Numbered from the stretch's first letter, positions 18,567-27,802 are shown. The stretch: 64,000 nucleotides of DNA from an uncultured Flavobacteriaceae bacterium (GCA_947500525.1 CANMSH010000001.1:62001-126000), one strand, 5' to 3'. Numbers and translations are program-made. Notes: generated by a model not told the origin, from the sequence alone.

Positions 18567-19586
18567 TTATACTTTTTTCTTTCTTATTTCTAACAACAAA
18601 TAGAACTGCAATCCAAACAAAATAGCGGCAAATAACATATGCACAACTTGTGTACCAAAAGGAAAATCTACATAATACATTAGTACACCTGCAAGTACTT
18701 CAATCGCCAATGTAAAAAGAATCCATAAAGGTAATTTAAACTCGAGATTTAACATCTTATTTCGAACAAACAACCATATATTTAAGACTACAACCAAAAT
18801 TGAAAAAGAACGATGAATTAAAAAGTTGGCATTGGCATCTAAATCTAACAAGCCTTTACTCTCAAAACCTAGGTTTTTTAATTGTTCATCTACAAATTCA
18901 CGCACTTCGATACCTAAAACAATTTGCACTAATGTTAATCCAAAAACTAAATATGCCAATTTTTTAAAGACACCATCGTCTTTATTGTCTTTTGCTCTTC
19001 CCTTTGTTTTAAAACGAAGAACCAAAAGTAAAGCAACAATAAGCAAGGCAACTAACATATGAATGGTAATTTTAGATACCGCCAAATTAGAATCAACTAC
19101 TGTTTTACCCAGCCATGCTTCAAACCCCATTAAAAATAGGGATGTAAATGATAATACAGGAAGTATTATTCTCGATTTCCAATAATAAAGTGAACTAAAA
19201 ATCAACGCTAAAAAGAAAAATCCAGATAGTACTGTCGCCAAACGATTGATATACTCGACCCATGTGTGTGTTACATTAAAGGTGGCGTAATCATGCTTGG
19301 TATAAGCTTCCCAATTTTCTTTATTAAAATTTGATGTAGAGGTAAATTTTTGTTTTGCAACAAGTAATCCTTTATCTTTTATGATAATAATCCCTTGATC
19401 GAACTCGGTATTGGCTTGCCATACTAGTTCATCTTCACTTGTTGGCGGAATTAAATGACCAAAACATTTAGGCCAATCTGGACATCCCATCCCAGATCCT
19501 GTCATACGCACGGTAGAACCTGCCAAGATGATAAGGTAAATAGATAATAAGCAAATCTTAACAAATATTGGAAAGGCTTTTTTCAT
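18567..19586 (-). CDS. ctaA: Heme A synthase (COX15/CtaA)
   Basis: A 339-residue, eight-helix membrane protein that oxidises the C8 methyl of heme O to the formyl group of heme A, needed by aa3-type cytochrome oxidases. The N-terminus GSTVRMTGSGMGCPDWPKC carries the conserved motif and cysteine pair. Paired His ligands are visible in THTWVEYINR, KITIHMLVALL, LIHRSFSIL and VVHMLFAAIL. The insertion after the first helix is longer than in Bacillus CtaA, as usual for COX15-like forms. It converges on gldD with a 12-bp gap. The oxidase genes are not in the window. Confidence 0.93.
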   Translation of the reverse strand: MKKAFPIFVKICLLSIYLIILAGSTVRMTGSGMGCPDWPKCFGHLIPPTSEDELVWQANTEFDQGIIIIKDKGLLVAKQKFTSTSNFNKENWEAYTKHDYATFNVTHTWVEYINRLATVLSGFFFLALIFSSLYYWKSRIILPVLSFTSLFLMGFEAWLGKTVVDSNLAVSKITIHMLVALLIVALLLVLRFKTKGRAKDNKDDGVFKKLAYLVFGLTLVQIVLGIEVREFVDEQLKNLGFESKGLLDLDANANFLIHRSFSILVVVLNIWLFVRNKMLNLEFKLPLWILFTLAIEVLAGVLMYYVDFPFGTQVVHMLFAAILFGLQFYLLLEIRKKKV

Positions 19587-19653
19587 TAAAAAAGTTTATA
19601 CAAAGATACTTCATTGACCTTAAATTATATCTCCCTTTTTCAAATTAACGCAT

Positions 19654-19688
19654 AAAAAAAGGTCTCCGAAATTCGGAGACCTTTTTTT
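19654..19688. terminator. Intrinsic terminator upstream of the LEA-like lipoprotein stop
   Basis: A 9- to 10-bp G+C-containing stem (19661-19670 with 19672-19681) extended by A and T runs on both sides; the loop is 1-3 bases. It lies just downstream of the minus-strand lipoprotein gene (ends 19706) and terminates it. Confidence 0.9.
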
Positions 19689-19705
19689 ATTTTTTTTAAA
19701 GAAAC

Positions 19706-20068
19706 TTAGTTCTTCACTGCTTTCTTTGCAGCATCAACAGCGCCATCTGCTTTTTCTTTTACAGCATCAACAGCTTCTCCTGCTTTTTCTTTTGCAGCGT
19801 CAACAGCTTCTCCTGCTTTTTCTTTCGCAGCATCAACAGCATCACCTGCAGCAGCTTTTACTGAATCTACAACTTCTCCTGCAGCATCTGCAGCATCGCT
19901 TGCAGCTTCTTTTGTTGCATCAACTGCGTCACTTGCAGCTTCTCCAGCAGCATCAGCAGCTTGTTCAACACCGTCTTTTGCAGCGTCAGCTCCTTCTTTT
20001 ACTTCTTTACATGAAACAGCAACTAAACCTACTAGTGCAATTGCTAAAAATCCTTTTAATAATTTCAT
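19706..20068 (-). CDS. LEA-like repeat lipoprotein
   Basis: A 120-residue lipoprotein: signal MKLLKGFLAIALVGLVAVSC with Cys20 as the lipid site, then an almost uninterrupted Ala/Asp/Glu/Lys/Val helix of about 95 residues with no aromatic or Pro residues. Residues 74-117 form four 11-residue units of the type AGEAVDAAKEK, the signature of group-3 late embryogenesis abundant proteins and of apolipoprotein-like amphipathic helices. Such helices often bind membrane surfaces or protect proteins during drying or freezing; that is family knowledge and does not prove function here. The repeat is also visible in the DNA. Terminated by the hairpin at 19654-19688. Confidence 0.85.
   Translation of the reverse strand: MKLLKGFLAIALVGLVAVSCKEVKEGADAAKDGVEQAADAAGEAASDAVDATKEAASDAADAAGEVVDSVKAAAGDAVDAAKEKAGEAVDAAKEKAGEAVDAVKEKADGAVDAAKKAVKN
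19718..19849 (-). repeat. Four tandem 33-bp units inside the LEA-like gene
   Basis: The codons for residues 74-117 form four imperfect 33-base copies, each encoding an 11-residue unit close to AGEAVDAAKEK. The copies are similar in DNA too, which suggests recent tandem expansion and makes length variation between strains likely. Confidence 0.8.
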
Positions 20069-20155
20069 TTGTTTGATAATTTTAGTTTTTATACGTTAAC
20101 GAAACGCAAAGAAACCAATTATATTTTACAAACACAAAGGTTTTTTTCATCTTTC

Positions 20156-20509
20156 TTACTCACCCAGCTCTTCAATTTGCTTAGTACCAGTGACTTTGTA
20201 AAGGTCTCCTCCAGCAATTTCCTGCACAACGGCAACTATTTTATCTTCATTAGTCTTGTTCGCATCGTATTCAATAATACCCTTTTTATCATCGAAACTT
20301 ACCTTCACTATACTTATTCCTTCCGTTTTCGAAAGCTTTGACTCTATGGTTTTAGCACAACCTATTTCACAAGTCATCCCTTCAATGTCTAGGGCAATTT
20401 TCTTTACGTTTGCTGTTAATTCTTTTTCATTTTGCGGTTCATTACATGAAGTAAACAAGATTCCGAAAAAGGCAACCATCAATATATTCTTAAGTAACTT
20501 TAATGTCAT
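20156..20509 (-). CDS. Heavy-metal-associated (HMA) domain lipoprotein
   Basis: Starting at ATG 20509 (MTLKLLKNILMVAFFG), the protein has about 117 residues, a lipobox ending FTSC, and one HMA domain (about 35-100) of the CopZ/MerP ferredoxin-like fold. The metal site reads GMTCEIGCAKTIE: the two cysteines are separated by three residues, not two as in the standard GMTCxxC. HMA domains bind and hand over Cu(I) or other soft metals; with a lipid anchor this one would act in the periplasm. An in-frame start 8 codons upstream (20533) is less likely. No transporter gene is adjacent. Confidence 0.82.
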   Translation of the reverse strand: MTLKLLKNILMVAFFGILFTSCNEPQNEKELTANVKKIALDIEGMTCEIGCAKTIESKLSKTEGISIVKVSFDDKKGIIEYDANKTNEDKIVAVVQEIAGGDLYKVTGTKQIEELGE

Positions 20510-20647
20510 ACGCTCTTTATTTTTCACAAACATACTAATAAAAGAGAATAAAAATAATAGTGATATAATTTTCTAACTAAACTTTAACTTTTCGTAGAAA
20601 GTGTAAGTAATAATTACGACATTTACACCTCTCTTTAACCCCATTGA

Positions 20648-21514
20648 ATGTCTAAAAATTCGCGTTGGCTTTATTTACTAATATTGGCGTTGGTTTGGGG
20701 CAGTTCGTTTATCTTAATGAAGAAAGCACTCATTGGACTTACACCCATACAAGTTGGTGCCTTACGAATTATAATTACTGGTATTGCCTTAATGCTAGTA
20801 GGGTTTAAAAGCTTGTCAACCATAAAAAAGCATCATTGGTGGCCGTTGTTTTTGACGGCTTTATTAGGAACTTTTTTCCCAGTTTTTCTTTTTGCGTATG
20901 CTGTAAGTGTAATTGATAGCTCTATTACTTCTATACTCAATTCCTTAACCCCTTTAAACACTCTAATTGTTGGTTTTCTAATTTTCGGTTTTACTTTTAA
21001 GCGTCATCAAGTTTTAGGCGTATGTATTGGTTTTATAGGTACTGCCATTTTAATCTTTAAAGGTGCAGAAATGAATCCAAATCAAAACTATCTTTACGCT
21101 GCATTGCCAATTATTTCATCTATTGGTTACGCCTTTAACGTAAACATCATTAAAAAATCATTATCTGATCTTAGTGCCATGGCTATTACTGCAGGTAATT
21201 TTGTTCTCATTATTATTCCAGCAATTGTGGTTCTGTGGTTTTCCAATTTTTTTGATACTTACGAATCTACTAAAGAGATGAATGATTCCTTGGTACATAT
21301 TACAATTTTAGCCATATTGGGTACGGCTTTTGCAAAAACGCTCTTCAACAAATTGATTCAAATGTCATCACCTCTTTTTGCAACGTCGGTAACATATTTA
21401 ATACCCATTGTAGCTGTTTTTTGGGGCTTATTAGACAATGAAAACCTGACGATTATTCAATTAATTGCGGGGATCATTATCCTTTTAGGAGTATACCTTG
21501 CAAATCGAAAGTAA
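20648..21514 (+). CDS. EamA/DMT-family transporter
   Basis: A 288-residue inner-membrane protein with ten hydrophobic segments arranged as two EamA repeats. The first begins LLILALVWGSSFILMKKAL, the classic DMT opening; the second starts near residue 145. DMT proteins move metabolites, often amino acids or drugs, with protons; the substrate cannot be read from the sequence. Single gene, with its own leader after the divergent HMA lipoprotein gene. Confidence 0.88.
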   Translation: MSKNSRWLYLLILALVWGSSFILMKKALIGLTPIQVGALRIIITGIALMLVGFKSLSTIKKHHWWPLFLTALLGTFFPVFLFAYAVSVIDSSITSILNSLTPLNTLIVGFLIFGFTFKRHQVLGVCIGFIGTAILIFKGAEMNPNQNYLYAALPIISSIGYAFNVNIIKKSLSDLSAMAITAGNFVLIIIPAIVVLWFSNFFDTYESTKEMNDSLVHITILAILGTAFAKTLFNKLIQMSSPLFATSVTYLIPIVAVFWGLLDNENLTIIQLIAGIIILLGVYLANRK

Positions 21515-21540
21515 ATTCACGATATTTTTCATCTCAAAAC

Positions 21541-21571
21541 ATTGCTAATCTTTAAAATAGATGTATATTTG
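21541..21571 (+). promoter_or_regulatory. Housekeeping promoter of rplU-rpmA
   Basis: ATTG at 21541-21544, a 19-bp spacer and TATATTTG at 21564-21571 match the Bacteroidota sigma-A consensus (TTTG, about 19 bp, TAnnTTTG). A 70-base leader follows, with a small hairpin around 21580-21596 that could be a ribosomal-protein regulatory leader. Confidence 0.7.
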
Positions 21572-21647
21572 CACCCGCCTATTGAAAAAATAGGCACATT
21601 TTTAAATAAGCGAAGCCCTTAAGGAGGGATTTATAAAAAATTAATTT

Positions 21648-22328
21648 ATGTACGCAATTGTAGAGATAGCAGGGCAGCAATTTAAAGTTGCCAAAGACCA
21701 AAAGGTTTACGTACATCGTTTACAAGACAAGGAAGGATCAAAAGTTACTTTTGATAACGTTCTTTTGTTAGATGATGGTAAAGTAACCTTAGGCGCCCCA
21801 GCTATAGAAGGTGCAGCAGTGACTGCCAAAATTTTAAAGCACCTAAAAGGTGATAAAGTAATCGTTTTTAAGAAAAAACGTAGAAAAGGATACAAGGTAA
21901 AGAACGGACATCGTCAGTATTTATCTGAAATTCAAATTGAGAGTATTGTAGCTAGCGGTGCTAAAAAAGCGCCTGCAAAAAAAGCTGAAGCACCTAAAAA
22001 AGCAGCTCCAGTGAAAAAAGAAGCCCCTGTAAAGGCAGAAAAAGTAGCTGCTCCAAAGAAAACTGCAGCTCCTAAAAAAGCAAAAGCTGATGATTTGAAA
22101 AAAATTGAAGGTATCGGTCCTAAAATTGCTGAGACATTAGTAGCTGGTGGAATTGCAACTTTTGCTGATTTAGCAAAAGCAAAGCCAGCAAAAATTTCAG
22201 AAATTATTGAAGGCGTAAGAGGAAATCACATTCCTGACACATGGCCACAGCAAGCGAAGTTAGCTGCAGATGGCAAATGGGATGAGTTGAAAGAATTACA
22301 AGATAAATTAGATGGCGGAAAAGCATAA
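21648..22328 (+). CDS. rplU: Ribosomal protein L21 with C-terminal helix-hairpin-helix extension
   Basis: Residues 1-103 are an ordinary bL21 (MYAIVEIAGQQFKVAKDQ, FKKKRRKGYKVKNGHRQ), a 50S protein contacting 23S rRNA. A Lys/Ala/Pro-rich linker (about 104-147) then leads to a second domain, DLKKIEGIGPKIAETLVAGG onward, a helix-hairpin-helix of the DUF4332/HhH_5 kind, ending at 226 residues, more than twice the usual 103. This fused form is known in Bacteroidota; the role of the tail, probably nucleic-acid binding, is not known. It is followed after 39 bp by rpmA in the standard L21-L27 order, under the promoter at 21541. Confidence 0.95.
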   Translation: MYAIVEIAGQQFKVAKDQKVYVHRLQDKEGSKVTFDNVLLLDDGKVTLGAPAIEGAAVTAKILKHLKGDKVIVFKKKRRKGYKVKNGHRQYLSEIQIESIVASGAKKAPAKKAEAPKKAAPVKKEAPVKAEKVAAPKKTAAPKKAKADDLKKIEGIGPKIAETLVAGGIATFADLAKAKPAKISEIIEGVRGNHIPDTWPQQAKLAADGKWDELKELQDKLDGGKA

Positions 22329-22367
22329 TTGCTTTTCGTTAAGTTTAACAAGTTAAAACTATATATT

Positions 22368-22628
22368 ATGGCTCATAAAAAAGGAGTAGGTAGTTCTAAA
22401 AATGGTAGAGAATCAGAATCGAAACGCTTAGGTGTTAAGATATATGGTGGCCAAGGTGCGATCGCTGGGAACATTATCGTTCGTCAAAGAGGAACATCTC
22501 ACCACCCAGGTGAAAATGTATATATGGGAAAAGACCATACTTTACATGCACAAGTTGACGGTATTGTAAAATTTACTAAGAAAAAAGATAATAGATCTTA
22601 CGTTTCTATCGTACCGATAGAGGCTTAA
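22368..22628 (+). CDS. rpmA: Ribosomal protein L27
   Basis: An 86-residue bL27: [20 protein letters not shown] at the N-terminus, whose first residues reach the peptidyl transferase centre, then [22 protein letters not shown] and [16 protein letters not shown]. The right start is ATG 22368, not the in-frame codon at 22329. The N-terminus has no cleavable extension of the kind seen in Firmicutes. Ends the rplU-rpmA operon; followed by the terminator at 22647. Confidence 0.97.
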   Translation: MAHKKGVGSSKNGRESESKRLGVKIYGGQGAIAGNIIVRQRGTSHHPGENVYMGKDHTLHAQVDGIVKFTKKKDNRSYVSIVPIEA

Positions 22629-22646
22629 AATTATCTAAATAGAATT

Positions 22647-22676
22647 AAAAACCCTTGCCTTATGGTGAGGGTTTTT
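22647..22676 (+). terminator. Intrinsic terminator of rplU-rpmA
   Basis: A 13-bp stem with two G-T pairs (22647-22659 with 22664-22676), a TTAT loop and a T-rich tail, 18 bp after the rpmA stop. Confidence 0.85.
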
Positions 22677-22706
22677 CTTTTATATTTGTATCTATAAAAA
22701 TTAACC

Positions 22707-24161
22707 TTGAGTTCATTACAACGCTTTTTTAAAGACACCGTTATCTATGGAGTTGCTGCTGTGCTACCTAGAGTAATAAACTTTTTACTGGTTAAAGTAC
22801 ATACCGATGCACTCCCTACAAATACGTATGCCGAGAACACCAATTTTTATATTTGGATCGCTCTAATTGCTGTTTTACTAACCTTCGGTATGGAAACCAC
22901 TTTTTTTAGATTTTATAAAAGTGAAGAGAAAAAAGATGCCTTGATCTCGACTTCTTTTGTAAGTCTAACTGTGATTACACTTGTTTTTGTTGCCTTAGCC
23001 TTTAGTTTTTCAGGTTTCTTTACTTCAATTTTTGAGTTTGGAAGCAATCCATTACAATTAAAATTACTGATTGGTATTATAGCTATTGATACTTTAATGG
23101 TCATTCCGTTTGCTTATTTACGTGCATCAAATAGACCCATAAAATATACCGCCATTAAACTAATTAATGTTGCTATTATAGTATTGATTAACTTAACTTT
23201 TTTAAAGTTTATTCCATCCTATTTAGACGATGAGAAAAGTGTACCAAACTTCTTAGTCACTCTGTCAAATAGCACCGAAAAAGTAAACTTCATTTTTATT
23301 GCAAACATTATTGGTAGTGCCATTTCATTTATCCTGTTACTACCGTATCTGTTAAAATTCAAATGGTCTTTTAATACCAAGTTGTTCAAGAAAATGATTT
23401 CTTATTCATGGCCCATTGCCGTGGCCGGAATTGCTTATGTTATTAACGAAAATTTGGATAAAATATTAATAGGTAGAATAAGAGATAAAAATGAAATGGG
23501 TATCTATTCAGCATGCTATAAATTAGCCATTTTTATGAATTTATATATCATGGCTTTTCGTCTTGGAGCAGAACCTTTCTTTTTTAATCATTCCGACAAG
23601 AAAAATGCCAAAGAAACCTATGCAAAGATTTTAAATTATTTTATCATTATTGGTTCAATCGTGTTTGTTGGTATTGTCGTTTTTATAGATCTTTTAAAAC
23701 AACCCTTTATTAATAGTGAATACTGGGATGCCATAATTATAGTACCTATTGTTTTACTGGCTAATTTATGTCTTGGTATATATCACAATTTGGCCATTTG
23801 GTACAAACTGACAGATAAGACGCGTTATGGTATGTATTTTTCTATCATCGGAGCCATTATTACTATTGTGATAAATGTAGTATTTATAGAGAATTATGGC
23901 TATATAGCTGCGGCGTGGGCGACGTTGGCAGCATATGGAACAATGATGCTTCTATCTTACGTTGTGGGTAAAAAACATTATCCTGTTCCATATAATTTGA
24001 AGAAATCTGGAGGGTATTTAATAGTTGCCACAATAAGTGCCTATATTTCTTTCGTTCACTTTAGAGAAAACTATGCCATTTCTATTGGATTATTAGTGCT
24101 CTTTGCACTCATCACCTTTTATTTAGAAAAAAAAGAATTAAAAACGATACTAAAAAAATGA
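22707..24161 (+). CDS. Oligosaccharide/lipopolysaccharide flippase (MOP superfamily)
   Basis: A 484-residue membrane protein with 12 to 14 hydrophobic segments and the Wzx/polysaccharide-biosynthesis pattern, including [19 protein letters not shown] at the start and [19 protein letters not shown] in the middle. It probably flips a lipid-linked glycan across the inner membrane; the glycan is unknown and no glycosyltransferase genes are adjacent. The start is TTG 22707, with a TATATTTG box 19 bp upstream at 22681-22688. It overlaps dut by 4 bp (ATGA), an unusual pairing but common in flavobacteria. Confidence 0.85.
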   Translation: MSSLQRFFKDTVIYGVAAVLPRVINFLLVKVHTDALPTNTYAENTNFYIWIALIAVLLTFGMETTFFRFYKSEEKKDALISTSFVSLTVITLVFVALAFSFSGFFTSIFEFGSNPLQLKLLIGIIAIDTLMVIPFAYLRASNRPIKYTAIKLINVAIIVLINLTFLKFIPSYLDDEKSVPNFLVTLSNSTEKVNFIFIANIIGSAISFILLLPYLLKFKWSFNTKLFKKMISYSWPIAVAGIAYVINENLDKILIGRIRDKNEMGIYSACYKLAIFMNLYIMAFRLGAEPFFFNHSDKKNAKETYAKILNYFIIIGSIVFVGIVVFIDLLKQPFINSEYWDAIIIVPIVLLANLCLGIYHNLAIWYKLTDKTRYGMYFSIIGAIITIVINVVFIENYGYIAAAWATLAAYGTMMLLSYVVGKKHYPVPYNLKKSGGYLIVATISAYISFVHFRENYAISIGLLVLFALITFYLEKKELKTILKK

Positions 24162-24589
24162 CAGTAGAGATCATTAATAAGTCAAAACATCAGTTACCTC
24201 ATTATGAGACTTCGGCTTCTGCCGGAATGGATTTACGCGCGAACATAGATGCACCTATTACCCTAAAACCTCTCGAAAGAATCATAGTAAAGACGGGTTT
24301 ATATATTGCGTTACCTGTTGGATATGAAGCACAAATAAGACCACGAAGTGGCTTAGCTGCAAAAAAAGGAATTACTGTCTTAAATGCTCCTGGCACCATT
24401 GATGCCGATTATCGTGGTGAAATTGGTATTATCTTAGTAAATCTTTCTAATGAAAATTTCGTCATCAATGATGGAGAAAGAGTAGCACAGATGGTTATAG
24501 CACAACATACACAGGCTATCTGGAAAGAGGTAACGGTTTTAGATGATACTGAACGAGGCTCTGGTGGTTTCGGAAGTACTGGTATTTAA
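24158..24589 (+). CDS. dut: dUTP diphosphatase
   Basis: A 143-residue trimeric dUTPase hydrolysing dUTP to dUMP and PPi. All five motifs are present: [29 protein letters not shown] with the catalytic Asp, ERVAQMVIA, and the C-terminal GSGGFGSTG that closes over the active site. It shares 4 bp with the flippase gene ahead of it and converges with a LysE-family gene with a 4-bp overlap of stop regions. Confidence 0.96.
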   Translation: MTVEIINKSKHQLPHYETSASAGMDLRANIDAPITLKPLERIIVKTGLYIALPVGYEAQIRPRSGLAAKKGITVLNAPGTIDADYRGEIGIILVNLSNENFVINDGERVAQMVIAQHTQAIWKEVTVLDDTERGSGGFGSTGI

Positions 24590-25263
24590 GGATTTCCAAC
24601 TTTTTTCTCAATGGCAGAGTCTATCTTTTGAAAGGTCTCTTTGGGTAACAATCCTTTGGAAGCCAATACCAAGCCAAAAACCATAAGGGCAATTCCCATT
24701 CCTCTTTTAATTTTTCTAATGACTTCGGGCGTTAACTTTGATTTTAATTGTTTTGCCAGTACTATTTTTAGCAAGTCAGTTAAAAAATAAGCAATAATAA
24801 TAGTGGCAAAATAGTTGAAAATTCTGGTGTCATTCATTTCTAGATTAGGGCCAACCACCACTACCATTCCAAGCCAAAAAGCCAGTACACCAATATTGAT
24901 AAAATTGAGAAAAAAGCCTTTCAAAAATAATCGCACATAATTGTTCTTTTCGGCAACTACTAAATCTTCATCAGATATTATTGGCTTTCTACGTTTGTAA
25001 AATGTAAACAATCCATAAATGAACAGAATCCCACCTCCCAATACGAATAAACGGGGATCGTCTTTAATTTTACTCAATAATGTTCGACTTCCATAGTATG
25101 CAAAATAAACGAAAACAATATCTGCAATGATCACACCTAGATCAAAAATGACAGCTGCCCTAAAACCCTTAATTACACTCGTTTCTAAGAGTACAAAAAA
25201 AACGGGCCCAATCATGAAGGCGAGGGCAATTCCTAATGGTATGGCATTTAAAATATCTTGCAT
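24586..25263 (-). CDS. LysE-family exporter
   Basis: A 225-residue, six-helix inner-membrane protein of the LysE/RhtB superfamily; the N-terminal [20 protein letters not shown] carries the family motif. Members export amino acids or related small molecules; the substrate is not predictable here. It lies 13 bp downstream of the ferredoxin reductase gene, so both are probably on one transcript. Confidence 0.88.
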   Translation of the reverse strand: MQDILNAIPLGIALAFMIGPVFFVLLETSVIKGFRAAVIFDLGVIIADIVFVYFAYYGSRTLLSKIKDDPRLFVLGGGILFIYGLFTFYKRRKPIISDEDLVVAEKNNYVRLFLKGFFLNFINIGVLAFWLGMVVVVGPNLEMNDTRIFNYFATIIIAYFLTDLLKIVLAKQLKSKLTPEVIRKIKRGMGIALMVFGLVLASKGLLPKETFQKIDSAIEKKVGNP

Positions 25264-25276
25264 TTACGTTATAGAC

Positions 25277-26335
25277 TTATATATCATCATAGTCCACCGT
25301 AATCTTTGCGGTTGTAGGATGTGCTTGACAGGTTAATATCAAACCTTCTTCAACTTCTTCATCAGATAAAATACTATTTTTATCCATAGTTGCTTTCCCT
25401 TCGGTGACTTTAGCCAAACAACTACTACAAATTCCACCTTGACATGAATATGGTGCATCAACACCTTTTAAAAGTGCTTGTTCTAATATGGTAGATTTAC
25501 GAGGCATTTTAAATGATTCTTCTTCATCATCTAACAAAATTGTCACTTCACTTTCTCCTTCCAAGCTTTCAACTTCATCAGAGCTCTCTTGGGTAACTGT
25601 TGATGTTGTAAACAATTCAAAATGAATTTTATCAGCATCCACTCCGGATGTAACCACCGTATCTTTAACAAGATGTATCATGGGTTCTGGCCCGCATAAA
25701 AAGAAACCTGCAACTTCTGTACCATGATACTGTTTGATCATCTTCTCAACTAATGGCGCATCAATTCTACCAGATAAACAGGCTCCATCAGTACCTCTAC
25801 TCAATATATAATGAACCTTAAATCGATCTTTATAGGTTTCTGTTAAGGCGTCAATTTCACTTTTAAACATGACATCCTCAATCGTTTTATTACCATATAC
25901 CAATACAAATTTACTTTGTTGCTCAATTTCCAGCACCGAAGTAATCATAGATAATATAGGTGTAATACCACTTCCTGCAGCAAAGGCCATATAGCTATTC
26001 GCATTCTCTTTTAACGGATGTAAATTGAACCTTCCTTGTGGAATGGTTATTGACAATTCATCGCCTTCTTTTAAGCTAGTCGTTGCATATTTAGAAAATA
26101 AACCTCCCTCTACGGCTTTAACACCTATTCTAATTTCTTCACTATTAAGAGAAGAACAAATAGAATAATCTCTACGAATTTCGGTTCCGTTAAGTTCTTT
26201 CTTAACGGTGACATATTGCCCTGGTATAAATGAAAATCGATCTTTTAGACTTGAAGGAATATCGAAAGTTATTGAAACAGAATTGGGTGTTTCGGGAGTT
26301 ACTTTTTTAATAGATAGTATATGAAATGCTGACAT
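25277..26335 (-). CDS. FAD/2Fe-2S ferredoxin reductase (PaaE-like)
   Basis: A 352-residue modular electron-transfer protein: an FAD-binding beta-barrel (about 5-105, with RRDYSICSS), an NAD(P)-binding domain (about 110-230, with GSGITPILSMI and FFLCGPEPMI) and a C-terminal plant-type [2Fe-2S] ferredoxin (about 265-352) with cysteines in CQGGICSSC and a later TCQAHP. The domain order is that of PaaE, the reductase of phenylacetyl-CoA epoxidase. The paaABCD genes are not in the window, so the partner is open. Start ATG 26335. Confidence 0.87.
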   Translation of the reverse strand: MSAFHILSIKKVTPETPNSVSITFDIPSSLKDRFSFIPGQYVTVKKELNGTEIRRDYSICSSLNSEEIRIGVKAVEGGLFSKYATTSLKEGDELSITIPQGRFNLHPLKENANSYMAFAAGSGITPILSMITSVLEIEQQSKFVLVYGNKTIEDVMFKSEIDALTETYKDRFKVHYILSRGTDGACLSGRIDAPLVEKMIKQYHGTEVAGFFLCGPEPMIHLVKDTVVTSGVDADKIHFELFTTSTVTQESSDEVESLEGESEVTILLDDEEESFKMPRKSTILEQALLKGVDAPYSCQGGICSSCLAKVTEGKATMDKNSILSDEEVEEGLILTCQAHPTTAKITVDYDDI

Positions 26336-26403
26336 TAATTCTTATTAATTATACGGCTAAATGTACAAAAAAGAGTCATTAAATTTCGAAGCCTTTCAAA
26401 AAA

Positions 26404-26841
26404 TTATCCCAAAGAAATATCATTCGATAATTCATCATCGTCATCAGATTGATACGGAAAATATTCTTTCAGTTTTTTACCTGTTTCTAAAATCCCCTCT
26501 TTTAAACCTAAAGCATAATTATTTTGCGAAAACCGATTCACAACGATATCCTTTATACTATTCCAAAAATCATTTGCAACAACCTTATCAATACCTTGAT
26601 CGCCTAACACAGCAAATTGTTTATCATCAACGGCCACATAAAAAAGTACACCATTGTGATCTTTGGTATTATTCATATTTAGAAAACTAAATACTTCTTT
26701 TGCTCTTTCTAAAGGTGCTTTGGTTGATGATTTTTCGAGATGTACACGAATTTCCCCAGAGGTGTTTTTCTCTGCCGTTTTGATCGCATCGATAATTTGA
26801 GATTCTTCTACTGAAGTAAGAAAATCTTCTACTTTAGACAT
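26404..26841 (-). CDS. TPM-domain protein (small, soluble)
   Basis: A 145-residue protein with one TPM domain (about 10-130: SGEIRVHLEKSS, NGVLFYVAVDDKQFAVLGDQGI). There is no signal peptide or membrane helix; the C-terminus is acidic. TPM proteins of the YgcG/Psb32 type are linked to membrane-protein maintenance, but the reaction is unclear. Its ATG shares one base with the LemA stop (26841), so translation is coupled. A second, longer TPM protein lies at 57957-58787, away from this operon. Confidence 0.88.
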   Translation of the reverse strand: MSKVEDFLTSVEESQIIDAIKTAEKNTSGEIRVHLEKSSTKAPLERAKEVFSFLNMNNTKDHNGVLFYVAVDDKQFAVLGDQGIDKVVANDFWNSIKDIVVNRFSQNNYALGLKEGILETGKKLKEYFPYQSDDDDELSNDISLG

Positions 26842-27452
26842 TATTCTTTGTCTTTATCAAAGTCAAAATTTACATCAGGCGCATTTTCAGAACCAGGATC
26901 CGTTTTATAACGTGCCATTTCTTTAAATCCAAAGGCACTCGCAAGCAATTTTCCAGGAAATTTAGTTGTATGAATATCGTAAATATTAACTGCTTCATTA
27001 AAACGATCTCTTGAGACGTTAATTCTATTTTCAGTACCTTCTAATTGACTCTGAAGTTCCAAAAAGTTCTGATTTGCTTTCAGTTCTGGATAGCGTTCAA
27101 CTACAACCATCAGCTTACTTAAAGCTCCTGTTAAACCACTTTGTGCCTGCTGAAAGGCTGCCATATTTTCTGGGGTAATATTTGAAGGATCTATCGTTGT
27201 AGATGTTGCTTTTGCTCTAGCATTGATTACACCTTCTAATGTTTCTTTTTCAAAATCTGCAGCTCCTTGAACCGTCTTTACCAAGTTTCCAATCAAATCA
27301 TTTCTGCGTTGATACGAACTTTCTACATTAGACCAAGATGTTTTAGCATTTGCTTCATACTCAACAGCTGTATTATTAAATCCTACTGCCCATTTGTATA
27401 TTCCGAATGCAACAACTGCGATAATAATAACTGGAATTAGCCATTTTTTCAT
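26841..27452 (-). CDS. lemA: LemA family protein
   Basis: A 203-residue protein with an N-terminal membrane anchor (about 4-22) and a helical LemA domain; NDLIGNLVKTVQGAADFEKETL and LQSQLEGTENRINVSRDRFN are the conserved blocks. Its role is not firmly known; LemA-TPM pairs recur in many bacteria and are thought to work at the membrane. It sits in the minus-strand operon M23 peptidase-MerR-lemA-TPM, 20 bp after the MerR-like gene. Confidence 0.9.
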   Translation of the reverse strand: MKKWLIPVIIIAVVAFGIYKWAVGFNNTAVEYEANAKTSWSNVESSYQRRNDLIGNLVKTVQGAADFEKETLEGVINARAKATSTTIDPSNITPENMAAFQQAQSGLTGALSKLMVVVERYPELKANQNFLELQSQLEGTENRINVSRDRFNEAVNIYDIHTTKFPGKLLASAFGFKEMARYKTDPGSENAPDVNFDFDKDKE

Positions 27453-27472
27453 GATAAATTTGTTTTGGTTGG

Positions 27473-27802
27473 TTATAATTGATTTTTAATAGTTGTTAAT
27501 GCTGATTTGACCGCTTGTAACCTTGCAATAATATCATGATTACCAACGATTTTCTCAGGATTTTCTTTCAGTTTATTTTTTGCACCATCTAGGGTAAATC
27601 CCTTCTCTTTTACCAAATGATAAATAAGTTGCAAATTTTTGATGTCTTCTTGTGTAAATAGTCTATTACCTTTGTTATTTTTTTTAGGTTTTAAGACGTC
27701 AAATTCCTTATCCCAAAACCTAATCAAGGAAGCATTCACATTAAATGCCTTGGCAACTTCTCCTATTTTATAATAACGTTTATCTGTTAAGTTGATATGC
27801 AT
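27473..27802 (-). CDS. MerR-family transcriptional regulator
   Basis: A 109-residue regulator: a MerR winged-helix (residues 8-78; YYKIGEVAKAFNVNASLIRFW, then KGNRLFTQEDIKNLQLI) and a short helical tail without metal-binding cysteines, so it probably dimerises but does not sense metals. It shares one base with the M23 peptidase stop (27802), indicating co-translation. The close link to a cell-wall peptidase is conserved in flavobacteria; its target promoter is unknown. Confidence 0.9.
   Translation of the reverse strand: MHINLTDKRYYKIGEVAKAFNVNASLIRFWDKEFDVLKPKKNNKGNRLFTQEDIKNLQLIYHLVKEKGFTLDGAKNKLKENPEKIVGNHDIIARLQAVKSALTTIKNQL

Noticed and set aside
19726..20076. Gln/Leu/His-rich plus-strand frame
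   Set aside because: It mirrors the Ala-rich repeats of the LEA-like lipoprotein; the real gene has a signal peptide and terminator on the minus strand.
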